The notes under the pieces: model-generated
What the model saw: only the letters and a program-made list of their open reading frames with translations
Databases searched by the model: none
What the model was told of the DNA's origin: nothing
In this document: positions 11,842 to 24,845 of the stretch, in pieces
How the letters are laid out: the number at the start of each line of letters is the position of its first letter
Numbering within the stretch: the stretch's first letter is position 1
Position numbers and translations under genes: made by a program
DNA from: Ophiosphaerella korrae
Lineage: Eukaryota; Ascomycota; Dothideomycetes; Pleosporales; Phaeosphaeriaceae
Direction of reading: 5' to 3'
Assembly: GCA_028456385.1 (NCBI GenBank)
Contig: JALNQF010000458.1
Span: 1-28,651, forward strand
DNA: 28,651 bases

Positions 11842-12494
11842 CTATTCCCTCTTCTACGTAGTCTCTTAATTCCTTATACTAGCGCTAGAGTTATTAGTCC
11901 TATATCTTTATTAATCTTTAACTCCTTATTACTCTCTATACTATCCTAGTCCTAGCGCAACAAACTTCTCCTTGTAGCTTGCATTGTTTGTAATAGGGTT
12001 AAGATATTCTCTTATTATTATTGTACTAAATTAGGCCTTTCTTACCTTATATCTTTAAATAATAGTAAACACTATAACAAGTATATCCTTGCTAATATTT
12101 AGTATAAGTATATTTCTTCTAGAGTTTCGCTTATAGAGTGTAAGTATTTAATTTCTATATAGTCTCCTTCTACTAAGTTATATAAGGCGAGCTATTAATA
12201 GGGCTTAAGCGTAATTATTATTATAGCTTACTATAGCTAAAGCTAAGTATAAGTTAACTTTTTATAAGCTAGTAGAGCTTTATTCCTATATTAAGCGTCT
12301 TTGTAAGATAAAGGCTTATAATAACGCTAAGTTGTCTAAATAGTCTTGTACCTTAGAGGCTAAATTAGATTTAGACAATATAGTAGAGGCTACTCTAGCT
12401 CCTATTATATTAGACGCTCCTATCGCCTCTCTATCTAGTAGTAGTATTATTAGTTTTCTCGACTCGCCGTAAGGCGTTCTAGAGGGTTTTAACT
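11842..12494 (-). other. 3' untranslated region and polypurine tract of element B
   Basis: Between the pol stop and the 3' LTR lie about 650 bp without a recognisable domain. The last 14 bases in element sense, AGAAGAGGGAATAG (11842-11855), form the polypurine tract against the LTR. The segment just after the stop is similar to the corresponding segment of element C at about 27314-27350. Confidence 0.75.
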
Positions 12495-15400
12495 TTAGAA
12501 CTCCTCTAGTTTCTTAGGGTAATTAAGGTTATCTTCTAGTTCCTATATTTCTTCCTATAGTTATCCTTTTTTGTCTATACTTATCTATTTTACTAAATAG
12601 TAGTTCCTACTATTATAGAACTAGTATACTAGGATTTCTTTAACTTCCTATTCTTCTTGTTCTCTATACGTATCTACTTTGTACACTAGTAGTTCTACGT
12701 CTTGTAGTACTATCTTAAGTAGTACTATATAGAAAGTTAGGTGTATCTTTATTTTATTTAGTAGTTTTAATTTAAATATAACTAGTGTAACTTCTTTCTT
12801 GATTTTATATAGTCTTATCTTAACGTAGTCTAATTTTAAACTTAGTCTCTTGCTCTTAATGTTTTTTTATACTAACTATACTTTTTCTCTCTTTCTAAAC
12901 TAGGGTCCTTCTTTATATTTCTTATTATAATACTTTGCTATTTAATTATACAGGAATTCTATATCCTATCTTAATTAATCGTGTATATCTTTAAGTCTAT
13001 TAGCGAAGTTTTCTCCTCTTAGAGACTAAGATATCTCTAGTCTTAGTATTCTATATATACTAGGGTTAAATCTATAGTTTGTAAAGAAGGGTAATACTCT
13101 TGTTATTACGTTCCTTACGCTGTTATATACTAACTGTACTATAGGTAGTAACTATACCTAATTATTCTAGTTATAGTTAAGATAGTATTTTAAGTACTAT
13201 TCTACTATCTAGTTTATTCTTTCTAATTATCTATCTATTTGCAGGTAGTATATAGTAGACATTACGTGCTTAATTCCTATTTATACTATTATTATTCTCT
13301 ATAGTTTTAATATAAATCTTATATTTCTATCTATAATAATCTTGTCTAGTAGTCTATATTAGCTAATTACAGTTCCTAGGACCTAGTGTATAGCAACTTC
13401 TATCCTACTTTTTTCCTTATATAGTCTAAAGTATAAGTACTTTGTAAGTTTATCTACTATTATTAAAATTCTATCGTACTTAACTCCTAATATTAGGTCT
13501 TTTAACTTAGGTAGCTTTGTAATAAAGTCTATTATAATAATTCTTTATAGTTATTCTAGTACTTTTACTAGTTATAACATCCTATATAGTATATATCTAC
13601 TATATTTATTCCTTTAACATTCTATATAATCTCTTAGTACCTCTATTACTAGTTGTCTTACTTTTAGGATATAATAATCTTGTAATAATCTATCTAATGT
13701 TTTTTTAATACCTTAGTAACTATATACTAGTAATTTATAAAATTATTGTATAAATTCTCTTTAGATCTTTCTTAGGATATATGTTCTTCTATAGGCTTGT
13801 GCTAGTCCTTCTTAGATTTTTAGTTTTTCTATTTCTTTAGATACTTCTTACGTTATTTTCTAAATCTATTCGTCTAGCTCGCTACTTGTTCTTTTAAGTG
13901 TTATAGCTATTTTAGGTATATTTAGGACTAAATATCCTTTCTCGTTCTTAACTAAAACTATACTAGTAGCGCTTACTTCTTTTTATAAGTCGAGTCTTCT
14001 ACTAAAGGCGTCTATAAATTAGTTATCTTTCCCTTTTATATGTATAATTTCTATATTAAATATTAATAAGAATTCTTACTATCTTGTATATTGTTGTAAT
14101 AGTTCTTTATTTAGTATAAATCCTATAAGATTCTTATAGTCTATATAGACCTTTGTTTAGTATTTTGCTACTTGTAGGTATACTCTCTATTATTTAAATA
14201 CTTTATAGATTACTAGCATCTCTTTATTGTAGATCTAGTAGTTAAGTTCTACTGTTTTTATCTTTTTAGAGAAGTATTTAACTAAGTGTTCTTTTTTAGT
14301 CTTTAGATCTTCTTGTATTAGTGCTATTCTGTAGACTAAATTAGATGCGTCTGTTTTTACTATTACTAGTAGGTCTAGGTTGTATATTCTAATAACTAGG
14401 TTTTCTATAAATTTTCTTTTAATCTTGTTAAATACTTCTTTATATTCCTTTATCTATTTAAATAGTGTATCTTTTTTTATAAGCTTTATTATTAGTTCTA
14501 TATCTTTAGACTATCCTACTATTAACTTTCTATAAAAGTTAGCTAGGCTTTAAAATTATTATACCTCTTTTAGGTTCTTAGGTGTTAGCTATTCGTTAAT
14601 TAATCTAATTTTTTCTAGATTAATCTTGATTTTTCCTAGTTTAATAATAAATCTAAGGAAGTCTATTTCTTTTATATAGAATTCGCATTTTCTTATTTTA
14701 AGAAATAGTTTACTTTCTACTAGTTTTTCTAGTACTTTGTGCACGTGTTATATGTATTCTTCCTCTATTTCTAAGAATATAAGGATATTGTCTAAGTATG
14801 CAAATGTAAATACGTCTAAGTACTCTCTTAGTACTATGTTTATTCTTTCTTAGAAGGCTACTAGTATATTTATTAAGCTAAAGGGTATAACTATATATTT
14901 ATATAGTCTATATTGTATTCTAAACGCTATTTTCTATTTATTACCTTTTTTAATTCTAATCTAGTAGTATACGTTCTAGATATCTAGTTTTATAAAGATT
15001 CTTGCTTTTTATAGTCTATCTTGTATTGCGTCTATTTATAGTAAGGGGTATTAGTTTTTATTTATAATTACGTTAGTTTTTCTAAAGTCTACGTAAGGTC
15101 TTTTATTACTTGTTCTCTTTTTATCTACAAATATAAGTCTATATACTACTAAGGACTTAGATTCTTGTATCTATCTTTTCTTTAGTACGTTTTTAATAAA
15201 CGTTCGTTTAATCTTAGATTCTTTTTCTATTTTTCTATAAACTAGGCTCTATCCTACGTCCTTATCTTCTTCTAGATCTATTACTAAGTCCTATAGCTAA
15301 TATTCTAGGAGGTAATCTTTAGGTTCTATAAGTTATTTCTCCTATTTCTTATATTCTTCTAGGAATTCTCCCTTGTAGGTGTTTATATTAGCCTTTAACG

Positions 15401-17955
15401 TGTCTATTCTATAGTAGTTAATTTTTCCCGTTCTCTAATTAATATATAGGTTAGTTATTTGTAACTATAGTATTTCTAGTATTATATCTTGTTTGTTATT
15501 AATTGTCGTTATATCTATAGCTATATTCTTAATTATTATCCCTTCTAGTTCTAGTATAGAAGGAACTGTTTTAAACCTTATAAGTTCTTAGAATAGTTTT
15601 CCTTTAATCGTACTTAGTTGCTAAGGATATTTCTTTGTTATATACTACATTCCTTATATTTCTATAAACTTCTTTAATATAAAGTTTCTTGTAGCTCTAC
15701 TATTAATTATTAATTATACTTTCTTTCCTTAATAAGTACCTGTCTTTGTAACGTGTAGGCCTCTTATACCTTCTAGCCTTTCTTGTTTTAGTATTTTTGT
15801 AAATTATCTATTTTTCTATAGCTATAGCTCTACTTTAAGTTTATATTCTTTGTATTTTAGATATTTATTATACTTGTATTTGTACTATTGTCCTCCTTAG
15901 ACGCATTTCTTAGGTAGTTTTAGTCTAGGCCTTATTACTACGTATCCTTTTTTAGGTATAATTTCCTATCCTTAGATATCTTCTACTAGAATTACTCTTA
16001 TATAGTTGTAGCCTTTTCTTCTTATAAGCTATACTTTATTATTTGCTTTAGGGTTTCTATATATTATATAATTCTTCTCTAGGTATAATATCTATAATAC
16101 TTTAAAGTATACTAGATATTTTAGATCTATTATTTTATTATCTCCTTCTTAGTATTTGTCTTTACTAGGTATTTCTATTATTAGAGTATAGTATACTACT
16201 AGTACTCTTAGTATATAGGCTTTGTTAATCTATCGCGTCTTTCTTATAAGGTACTACTATTCTTTCTATATAAGTATCTTTCTTACTATAACTATATATT
16301 ACTTTATCTATTCTTAAAATAGTGTAAACTTTATTTCTTTAGGATTGTATTCTTTCTAGTCTTTGTACGCTTTCTCTATACTTATAACTAGTAAGTATTT
16401 CTAAACAAACTTCTATTCTTTGTTTTGTTCCCCTATATCTATTATTGTATAGCTATCGTAGCTATATATATCTAGCTAGGTATATTTTATACCTCTTATA
16501 CTAACCTATCTTTTACTTTCTTGCAGTCCTTTAGAAGAAGCTATAGTAGTCTCTTTATCTAGTGCTAGTCCTTTAGCCTAGATTAATAGGGTCTAAGGCT
16601 CTTCTCCTTCTAAGTCTTCTATTAGTAAGTCTATTATATACGCTGTTTCTTCTAGCTATGCTTTTATTCTTTCTTTTATTACTACTACTCTATTTCTTTA
16701 TTATAGGAAGTATCCTACTCCCTACTTACTAGAAAGGTATATATAGTAGTCGTCTTTATAACAAAAGGTCTAATAGAGCGTTACGTATTATATTTCTTTG
16801 CTCCTAGCTACCTTCTCCTAAGGTTTAGCCTGTGCTTATAGTGTTTCCTTCTTTTTCTTAGTTGTTTTTAACTAAGTTTCCTTATTTTTCTTGTAGTCTT
16901 TACTTCTATAGTCCTTTACGTAGTGTCTTAGTTTTCTATATTTGTAATATACTATATCTATTTTCTTCTTTAATTAGTAGTCTTTCGCGTAGTAGCCTTT
17001 CTTACTATAGTTAAAACACGTAAAGTCTTTATTCTTCCTTTTCTTTCTATCCTTGTTTGCATTAAAGATTATAGGGTCTCTAGCGTCCTAATTTCTAGTT
17101 TAGTTACTATACTTATTCTTTTTCTATTCTCGAAGGTTATTATTAATTTAGATTACTTATTACTTTAGAGCTTCTAGTATCCTAGGTTTCTCTATATATA
17201 TTATTTCGTATTGAATTTTTGCGTTTAGTCCTTATTTAAATTATAACATAAGGGCTAATTTGTTCTATTCTATATTTTAGCTTAGTTATTTAAATTGTAA
17301 TATATATTCTAGAATACTCTTGCTTTATATAAGCTTTTTAAGTTTCTCTTTAGCTTATTAGGTAATATCTATATCTCTAAATACTACTCTTATTCGTTTA
17401 GTAAAGTATTTATAACTTCTAAAAATAGCTCTAGTTTTGTCCTTCTAGGTTATTAGAGAGTATATCGTGTAGTCTATCTAGTAAGGCTTATACTATCTTA
17501 TTGCGTCTTCTTTAAGGTGTAGTCTAATATATATTACCTTCTTTTCTTCTATATTAAAGTATAGTGCCTATATATCTATCTAGAGTTATACTAACGCTAT
17601 AAAGGGTCTTAGTTTTTCCCTTATTCTATTAAACTTTTTAAGGACAGGTATTTTAGGTAGCTTCTTTGTTGTACTTATTTCTAGTCGTTAGGTAATTAGT
17701 TCTATCTAGTTCTAGCCTACAATAATAGCTTTAATTTATACTTTGTTCTGTTTAGAGTAGTCTTGCAGTTCCTTATTCTACGTTTCTAATAATTCAATTA
17801 CTATTTTTATATCCTCTTTGTCGTTAATTAGTTTATTTATACAATCTTTAATCGTTTCCTATATAGTACTATCTAACTTATAACTACTCCTAGGGGCTTT
17901 ACTTTTTAAACTTTCTACTATCTTATTAGCTAGACTATACGCTACTTACGCTTTG
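12495..17955 (-). pseudogene. gag-pol: Gypsy element B Gag-Pol (chromovirus type)
   Basis: One long minus-strand reading region from about 17950 to the stop at 12495-12497. Gag core (about 17900-17500). CCHC knuckle at 16977-17018 reading CFNYSKKGYYAKDY, where former Cys, Gly and His are now Tyr and Ser. Protease motif near 15690-15712 reading NSRAT (former DSGAT). RT with AYLDNILIF at about 14780-14805. Then RNase H, integrase (about 13900-12750) and a C-terminal chromodomain-like end at about 12500-12610. The last residues and the stop match element C. Every change seen in these motifs is G-to-A in the coding strand. The start codon is not recognisable. It is uninterrupted at 14704, the base that corresponds to the E insertion site of A/C. 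Confidence 0.88.
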
Positions 17956-17982
17956 CTTCTCGTAATAACTAAATTAGCAAGG
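17956..17982 (-). other. Leader of element B next to the 5' LTR
   Basis: Element-sense CCTTGCTAATTTAG follows the LTR end TTACA, as in A/C. This is the expected primer-binding position; the tRNA is not identified. Confidence 0.4.
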
Positions 17983-18442
17983 TGTAATAGGCTTACTAAG
18001 GTTAACTTCCTAATAGCCTAAATAGGTATTAGTAGATTAAGAGGTAATAACAAAAGCTCGTATAGTAATCTATAATAGGCTATAAATAATAGAAGATATT
18101 TTGCAACTATCTCTATATTGTCGCTCGTAGTTAATAATTAAATTACTAATGCTATCCTAATAATGCGTATTGCTACTAACTATATAGTAATAATATCTTA
18201 GCAGCTTTGTTACTTCGTGTTTACTAAGATCGCAAATTTACAAATTTATTACATAATAGCTTTGCGACTTTATGTTTACTAAGATTGTAAATTTACAAAT
18301 TTGTTACGTATCTATATTGTAGTTAGCTTCCTAGTCGAACTTATTATCTTATAGGTTGTTACCCTACTTATCCTATACTTTGTTAGCAGCTAAGCGTAGA
18401 CTAATTAGTTCTATCTTAGTTTCCCTTGTTACTACTGTAACA
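17983..18442 (-). repeat. 5' LTR of Gypsy element B (460 bp)
   Basis: Full-length partner of 11382-11841, with the 55-bp tandem repeats at 18202-18311. It is followed by CTTTT (18443-18447). It keeps somewhat more TG/CG than the left LTR. Confidence 0.93.
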
Positions 18443-18447
18443 CTTTT

Positions 18448-20230
18448 AGCTTCTTTAAATATTTTATAGAGAAAGTATTCCTCTAATTTTAAGTATATTA
18501 TTAGTAGTAGTAGTAGCTAGTTATATTATAGTTTAATCCCTTTTACTATTAGTATTTTTAGCTAGGCTTTATTAATTAGCTTACCTTTATATTAACTAAT
18601 ATATCTTAACTTAGTACTTACTATAAAGGTAGCTACCTATAAGATAGTCTTTAATATTACTTAAGTAGATAGGTTTATCTTTTTATCTTTAGTTAGCTCT
18701 TTCTAAATAAAGAAGGCTACTAGTAGTAGAGTTAGAAGTAGAGATAGATATACTTCTATAACTTTTCTACCTTAGTAGTAGATAAGCTATTACTTTTAAA
18801 GAGTATCTTCTTACGTTATATTATTCTTATAAAACGTTTTAGTTTCTAGTTATAAGTTTAGAGTACTTAGTAGCTTAACTATTCTAATCTAGTTTGTAAT
18901 TTCCTCTAACGTGTTATACTTAAGGTTTACTATTAGTTCTTCTATCTTCTTATTAAATACTATTTCTTTATTAAATACTATATCTTAGGTACTAATTATA
19001 TTAGCTATAGATAGGATCTAGATATAGTAGATATTTGTTAACTAATAGCCTACTAAGTATCTAATCTAGGCTTTTAGATCTAACTATTATAGCCTAGACT
19101 TTCTTCTATAAGTATTATCTATTATAGTATAGGCTTTATATTTATATACTCTTAAGTAAGCTTAATTTAGTTTTTAGAGTCTAGTAACTATACTATTTAT
19201 AGCTACTACGCGCGTAAAAAATACTTTATAAGGTAATTTCTACTTATTTAGATAATTTAGTATTTAATTGTATAGGTATACTACTACTCTAGTAATTTCT
19301 AGCTAGAGATCCTATAGAAAGTTTACTTCTAGTTAAATTACGCGTACCTTTTCTTTTATTATACCTCCTAAGTATTTAGCTCCTCTATTCTATACTTGTG
19401 TATTTAGAGTAGAAGGCTTAAGTCTAATAGATAGGGACGTATACTATCTTTTAACTTCTTACTTAATAGTAATAATTTTATTATCTATCTTAATTACTTT
19501 AACTATAATATTAAATTACTTCTTTATAAATTAAATAAAGAGACTAAGTAGTTATATAATAGAGTATACTAGTCTATTATCTTTAAAGTAGAAATCTTAT
19601 ATATATTAGGAGTATTAATAAGTAATAAGTATTTAGCTTCTCTCTTTTATAAAGCTACTTACTTTGTATTTATAGAAGTTAATAGTAATTCTTTTACTAG
19701 GACCTTTATTATTTAGTTATAGTACTCTACGTATTTAGCGTTTTAATTTTAATATACTATAGGAGTTATACTATACTATAGTAATACTAATAATCTTTAC
19801 CCCTTTAGATTATTGTATAAGGTATTTAATAGCTATAGGTCTAAAGTAACCTAGGCGTTTATACTATATTACTATAGTTATTTACTATAAACTTCTCTTA
19901 GATTAATTTATACGTATATAGAAGGCTATAGTTAGCTCTACTAAGGTTTTAATAACTTATTAGCTATACTATTCTAATAAGGTAGTTATAATTATACTAT
20001 CTCTTTATCTAAGGCTAGTTAGGTCTTCTTAGTTTTCTTACTATATACCTTATCTTTAAAGTAGCCTAAATAATATTAGGCTATATAAGAAATCTAGTAA
20101 CTATACTACATTGTCTAGGTAGAGTATTTATCTCTCTTATAGCCTTTTAATAACTATAATTATAGTTCTATATCCTTATATTAAGACTTTTATATTTCTA
20201 GTCTATATAAAGTCTCTTATTACTAGTAAG
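18448..20230 (-). pseudogene. pol: Copia element Y: integrase and integrase-RT linker
   Basis: This resumes Y pol upstream of the B insertion. Near 19675-19760 the minus strand reads a block like the Copia integrase end (NAKYVEYY, compare NGVAERxN; the Glu of the DDE triad is kept). About 0.8 kb between this and the B insertion corresponds to the variable integrase-RT linker and has no clear motif. The first two Asp of the triad could not be placed with confidence. CA and TG are sparse: more damaged than B, less than X. Confidence 0.65.
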
Positions 20231-21740
20231 CGTATATACTTTATTCTTGTAAGATTATTATAGATATACGTAGTTATACTAGAATCTAGGATAAATAAAT
20301 CTTTTAATAGATATCCTTAATTACTTATATTAAATACTACGTTTATTATACTTTTACTAAGTCTAGTTATCTTACGCTTATTAAGTTATTTAGTAAGAGT
20401 ATCTAGTATCTATAAGGTTTTAATATAGAGTGTACTTAACTATAATAATATTGTTATAAGTCTAGGTTACTTAGTCTCTTAAGATATCTCTTAAACTAGT
20501 TATTATAAGCTTATATTATATTTAAGTTTATACTATACTAGTCTTATAACGCTTTAATTTAGCTTAAACTATTTTAGTACCTTAGCTATATTTATATAGT
20601 AGTAGTTAGACATCTTATAATACTATTTATAAGTAAGATATATATCTCTAGCTTTTACTATATTTCTCTCTAGAAACTACTTAGTTCTAGTACTTTAACT
20701 ATCTATCTTTCGTTTATTTAATTACTTTAAGTTTCTCTAGCTTTAATTATAGTTATTAGATAGTACTCTTATTTCTATACTTAAAGCGTCCCTCTATATA
20801 TTTAAGTTAGATTTACTACTTACTATATATAAGTCTCTTACTATAAAAGCGCTCTATAGCTTCTTTTTTAATAAATAATAAAGGCTTATATAATTATAGA
20901 AGAGTTTTATTATTTTTTTCTTATTTATAGCTTTTTTATTATATTCTAGCTCTTAGAACTTTATAGTCTAAGTTAATACTATTTTAGATATAGAGCCTAG
21001 GAAGTTGTCTATTAAGGCTTATATTTATATAACCTTAGCTACTTTAAGAGTTTTAGCTTAAGTTACTACCTAATTATATTTACATAGCTATGTCTCCTAG
21101 TTTATAGTAGAGCGTATAGGTCTAAAGGTAGTATAGTATATTTTTTATACTTATACCTATTCTTTATTAACGTCTACTCTAACTATATTTTAGAGAGCTA
21201 TTATCTAATTATAGAGTATTCTATTTTTAGCGTAGTAGCTAAGCTATAAGTATAGGGTTACTATTATAAGGATATATTTAACTATCTTAGAGAGTTTATT
21301 ATTTTCTTCTTAATAGTCCTTTTCTAGTATTTTATATAATTTAAGGTAGAGCTTATAATCTTTGTAATCTTCCTTATATACCTCTTATCTCTTATCTAAT
21401 AAGTCTAATATTTAGATTAGGATTATAGGTATTTAGGATATTACTATTAGGACTTCTATAGTATCCTACGTTATTCTCTATCTTTTAGCTTAAGCTATAT
21501 ATAATAATATTACTAAGAAGCTTACTACGCTAGGTACTAGTTTGTATTATAAGACGTCTAGAGGTAGTAAGACCTTTAGTTGTATTTATTAGAGCTACGC
21601 TCCTTCTAGGTTTACTAGTAGCTATATACCTTAGGATTAGTATTTTATCTTAAGTTATTAGTACTATAAGATCTAGTTACTTAAGTTAGTAAGAATAACT
21701 ATCGCGTTCCTCTAGTTCTAGTTTAGCGCTATTTTTACTT
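20231..21740 (-). pseudogene. gag: Copia element Y: Gag and protease
   Basis: The protease is recognisable at about 20240-20300 on the minus strand as LFILDSSITTYIYNN, a decayed form of the Copia WxLDSGATxHI motif with Asp kept and the Gly-Ala of the motif lost. Upstream, to 21740, lies about 1.4 kb of the size expected for Copia Gag. It shows no intact zinc knuckle and no ATG start (the start codon was probably lost to TG decay). Gag, protease, integrase, RT and RNase H order is that of Ty1/Copia. A solo LTR has landed just upstream. Confidence 0.65.
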
Positions 21741-21745
21741 ATTCT
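21741..21745. repeat. Target-site duplication ATTCT of the solo LTR (partner 22203-22207)
   Basis: ATTCT stands directly left of the LTR and again directly right of it. Confidence 0.92.
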
Positions 21746-22202
21746 TGTAACGAGCTACTTACGTCGACTACTAGTAGCTATTAGGGTATTAGTAGATTAA
21801 GAGTTAATAGTAAAGCTCGTGTAGATAATCTATAATAACTAATATTAATAGAAGATGTTTTGTAATTGTCTTGTATTAGCGTTCTATAGTTAAAGGATTA
21901 AATTACTAATACTATCCTAATAATGCGCATCGCTACTAACTATATAGTAATAATATCTTAGTAGCTTCGTTGCTTCGTGTTTACTAAGATCGTAAATTTA
22001 CAAATTTATTATATAATAGCTTTGCAACTTTATATTTACTAAGATTGCGAATTTACAAATTTGTTACGTGTCTATATTATAGTTAGCTTCCTAGTTAAAC
22101 TTATTATCCTATAGGTCGTTACCCTACTTATCCTATACTTCGTTAGTAGCTAAGCGTAGACTAATTAGTTCTATCTCGGTTTCCCTTATTACTACTATAA
22201 CA
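21746..22202 (-). mobile_element. Solo LTR of the B-type Gypsy family (457 bp)
   Basis: Runs from TGTAACGAG to CTATAACA and matches the 460-bp B LTRs along its length, including the 55-bp tandem repeats. It is flanked by perfect ATTCT duplications with no internal region, so a full element inserted in the Y leader and was reduced by LTR-LTR recombination. The first 40 bp differ somewhat from the B LTRs, so it may be a related subfamily. Confidence 0.92.
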
Positions 22203-22207
22203 ATTCT

Positions 22208-22240
22208 AGTACTTATAATAGAGGTAGTAAGACTCTTAAT
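22208..22240 (-). other. Leader of Copia element Y
   Basis: 33 bp between the solo LTR and the Y 5' LTR. In element sense the LTR is followed by ATTAAGAGTCTTAC, the primer-binding position; no tRNA match is recognised. Confidence 0.4.
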
Positions 22241-22419
22241 TATTAGATTAGATAAGATATTATAGAGTATTAATAGTTATTATTATTATCTTATCTTATA
22301 TTCTATCTTATCTATTTAGAGTATACGTAGCGTCTTTATCTAAGTTTAGATAGGAGCTCCTACGCCTTTCTTAGTAGGTTTATTACCTATTCTATTACCT
22401 TAACACCTTCTATCTAATA
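22241..22419 (-). repeat. 5' LTR of Copia element Y (179 bp, intact)
   Basis: On the plus strand TATTAGAT...ATCTAATA, the RIP form of TGTTAGAT...ATCTAACA, with 8-bp terminal inverted repeats. It contains the undisturbed target of Gypsy A/C at 22323-22327. Its flank on the right (ACTAT) does not match the flank at the far end of Y (AGATT in the same sense). Confidence 0.9.
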
Positions 22420-22579
22420 ACTATATTACTACTTACTAACTTTAAGTAGTTAAAGTATAATATAGTATAAGAGAGTTATCTCTTATATCTCTTATTTTTA
22501 TACTAATAATATAAACTTACTAATATTTAACTACTTTTCTACTTTTAGTTAGCGCTTAGTAAGCTACTAGGTATATATA
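22420..22579 (+). other. Element X upstream region with a 22-bp perfect palindrome
   Basis: About 160 bp between the Y LTR and the X frame with no recognisable domain, saturated for RIP. At 22565-22586 TACTAGGTATATATACCTAG-TA is a perfect 22-bp palindrome. From 22578 the sequence repeats, inverted, the last 130 bases of the window. It may be X leader or part of an X LTR; this is not resolved. Confidence 0.5.
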
Positions 22580-24845
22580 CCTAGTACTTAGATAGCTTTA
22601 TCTACTATTTACTTTTTTTAGTTAATTATTAAAACTACTTTATTAAGTTATCTTACGTAAAGTCTACTTTATATAATAGTAGATCTCTATAAATATTTTA
22701 CTTTTATAGGCCTCTCTATAACCTAGAACTATACTAGTAGCTTTTTTACTTATACTAGAGTTACTATAAGATAGCTAATTATAGCTAACTTTTAATTAAG
22801 CTTAGCTAGCTAAAAAGAACTATATTATTAGGAATTAGATCTTACTTTAGCTATAGTACGCTAGATAGCCCTTTAAGTTTACTATATTATAGTTCTAGTT
22901 AAAGTTTCTAGTACTCTTTTTTTACTAGTACTAGCGCTAACGTTCTAGAAAGAAATACGTACTAAAGAAAAGTAGTTTTACTACTTTATAAGTTAGAAAG
23001 CGTTAGCTTATACTTACTATATATACTTAAGTAAAGGCGTACTTATACTAAATATTAAACCTAAGTAGTAGTACTAAAAAAAGATAAGACTCTTAAAACC
23101 TAGATAAATTACTAGTACTTAATTTACAAGAACTAAGTAATAAAGTACTCTAGACTTTACTAAAACCTTTACTAGTTAGCGCTAAAGATCTAAATCTTTA
23201 TAAACTAATAGCTAAATATACTAATATAGTTTATAACTACTATAACTTAGCTTATTATACTTTAACTTAGTTATATAAAAAATCTTCTATCTCCTTAAAA
23301 GCTAGCTTCTTAAACTAAAATAATACTAGCTTATAACTTTTTTATTACTTAAACTAAGTATACTTATAAGATAAAGATATACTATAAGTAGTAAACTATA
23401 GATCTAGTAAAAAACTAAAAGAATACTCTAGAGCTACTATACTATAAAAAATCTATAAAATATATACTAGAACTAAGTCCCTAGAAAAATAAACTTAAAG
23501 ACTTACTATACTAACTACTCTAATAAAAAAAGTATTAAGTAACTTCTAATAATATTTTAAGACCTCTTTATAGAAATATAAAAGAAAATAAGTAATAGAC
23601 TCTAAATCTTTTATTTAGCTAAGACTACTTAGTAAACTTAATTTCTAATCTAATATAATTTCCTAATAAGTATTAAGTATATTCTTAGCTAATAGCTCTA
23701 TAATAGACTTAGCTACTCTTAACTAACTTATTATAGAAGAATTTAACCTAGATATAGACTTTACTCTCTTTAACTAAGGTAGCTCCCTAAAGTATAGACT
23801 AGTTACTAAGGTCTCTTTTAATAACTAGACTATATTAAATAACTTAATTAATAACGCCTAACTAAACATTAGCTAAGTATTATTACCTTAGCTTACACTT
23901 AAGCTTAAGAACGTAGAAAAGCTAAAAAATAACTTACTATTAAATACTACAATTAATAAAGACTTACTACTAAGAATAGTCTTTATATTTTAAGATAAAC
24001 TTAAGAAATTACTTACTAAGTTTACTAGGCTCTAACCCTTATTTTATACTCTTTTACTAACTTTATACTAATAAATTAAAGATAATAAACTTAGTAATTA
24101 CTTATCTCTTAGAGAATTTACCTTAGCTAGAATAGTATTATACCTAGTAGTTATAAATACATAGATATAAGATATAATTAATATAGTAAATAAATAAAAC
24201 TAGAAGCTTATAGCTAGAGTAAGTAAATTAGATAAATAACTCTCTTAATAAGATAACTAATTAGCTTAACTCTAAGAATACCTAGTATAATTACTACTAG
24301 ACTATAACTATATTATAGAGTAATATAATACTTTAGGCTAAAGAGCTACTTAGTATAAAGCTTTATAAGAAGAAGCTATAGTAAAATATAACTACTTATA
24401 TAAAGTAGTAATCTACTAAGAAGACCTAATAGCTAAATAAACTAAGCTAGAAACTTTTAACTTTAATATACTAGTATAAAAAGATATAAAACTACTTTAT
24501 ACTAAGATCTTACTATAAGGCTAGTAACTTAGCTTCTTTAAAAGAGAGTTTAAACTCTAAGTACTAGTAGTAAGCTACTATATCTTTAATAGAGAAGAGT
24601 TTACCTTAACTCTTTTCTTAACTAGTATCTAAGAGCTAGCCTTTAATTTTTACTAGTATAAAGAATAAGAAGACTACTCTATAAAACCTCTATAATTTTT
24701 AGGTATAAGATACTATATAGATATTATATCCTTTATCTAGTCTATATATAATTACTTTATTACTAATAGAAAAAAATATATTAGCTTATAAACCTAAGCT
24801 AATATTATTATATACTACTATATAAGATTAGCTTACTTATACTTT
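22580..24845 (+). pseudogene. Element X: long Gag-like frame with coiled coil
   Basis: A single plus-strand frame (codons starting at positions divisible by 3) runs without frameshift from about 22580 to the E2 boundary, about 750 codons, broken only by TAA and TAG. Read with those stops as Gln or Trp, the part around 24200-24540 is a heptad-like, Gln/Leu/Glu-rich coiled coil (for example LDKQLSQQDNQLAQLQEYL). No zinc finger or enzyme motif is seen. With E and one 5-bp copy ignored, the frame continues in frame into 5711 on the minus strand and so into the X Gag-Pol. It is therefore best taken as the N-terminal part of an unusually large Gag. In the present arrangement it runs 9 codons into E2 and stops at 24870-24872. 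The start codon is not identifiable. Confidence 0.65.

Larger units (their letters stand above)
11382..18442 (-). mobile_element. Complete Gypsy element B (7,061 bp)
   Basis: Two 460-bp LTRs (11382-11841 and 17983-18442) enclose 6,141 bp with a polypurine tract, a full Gag-Pol frame and a leader, all in minus-strand sense. A CTTTT target duplication flanks it. It is the uninterrupted reference for element A/C, whose internal parts add up to nearly the same length (about 6.17 kb). It is inactive because of RIP. Confidence 0.93.

Noticed and set aside
11755..11949. Open stretch of 64 codons on the plus strand
   Set aside because: It lies across the end of the B 3' LTR and its polypurine tract, antisense to the element, and has no family resemblance.
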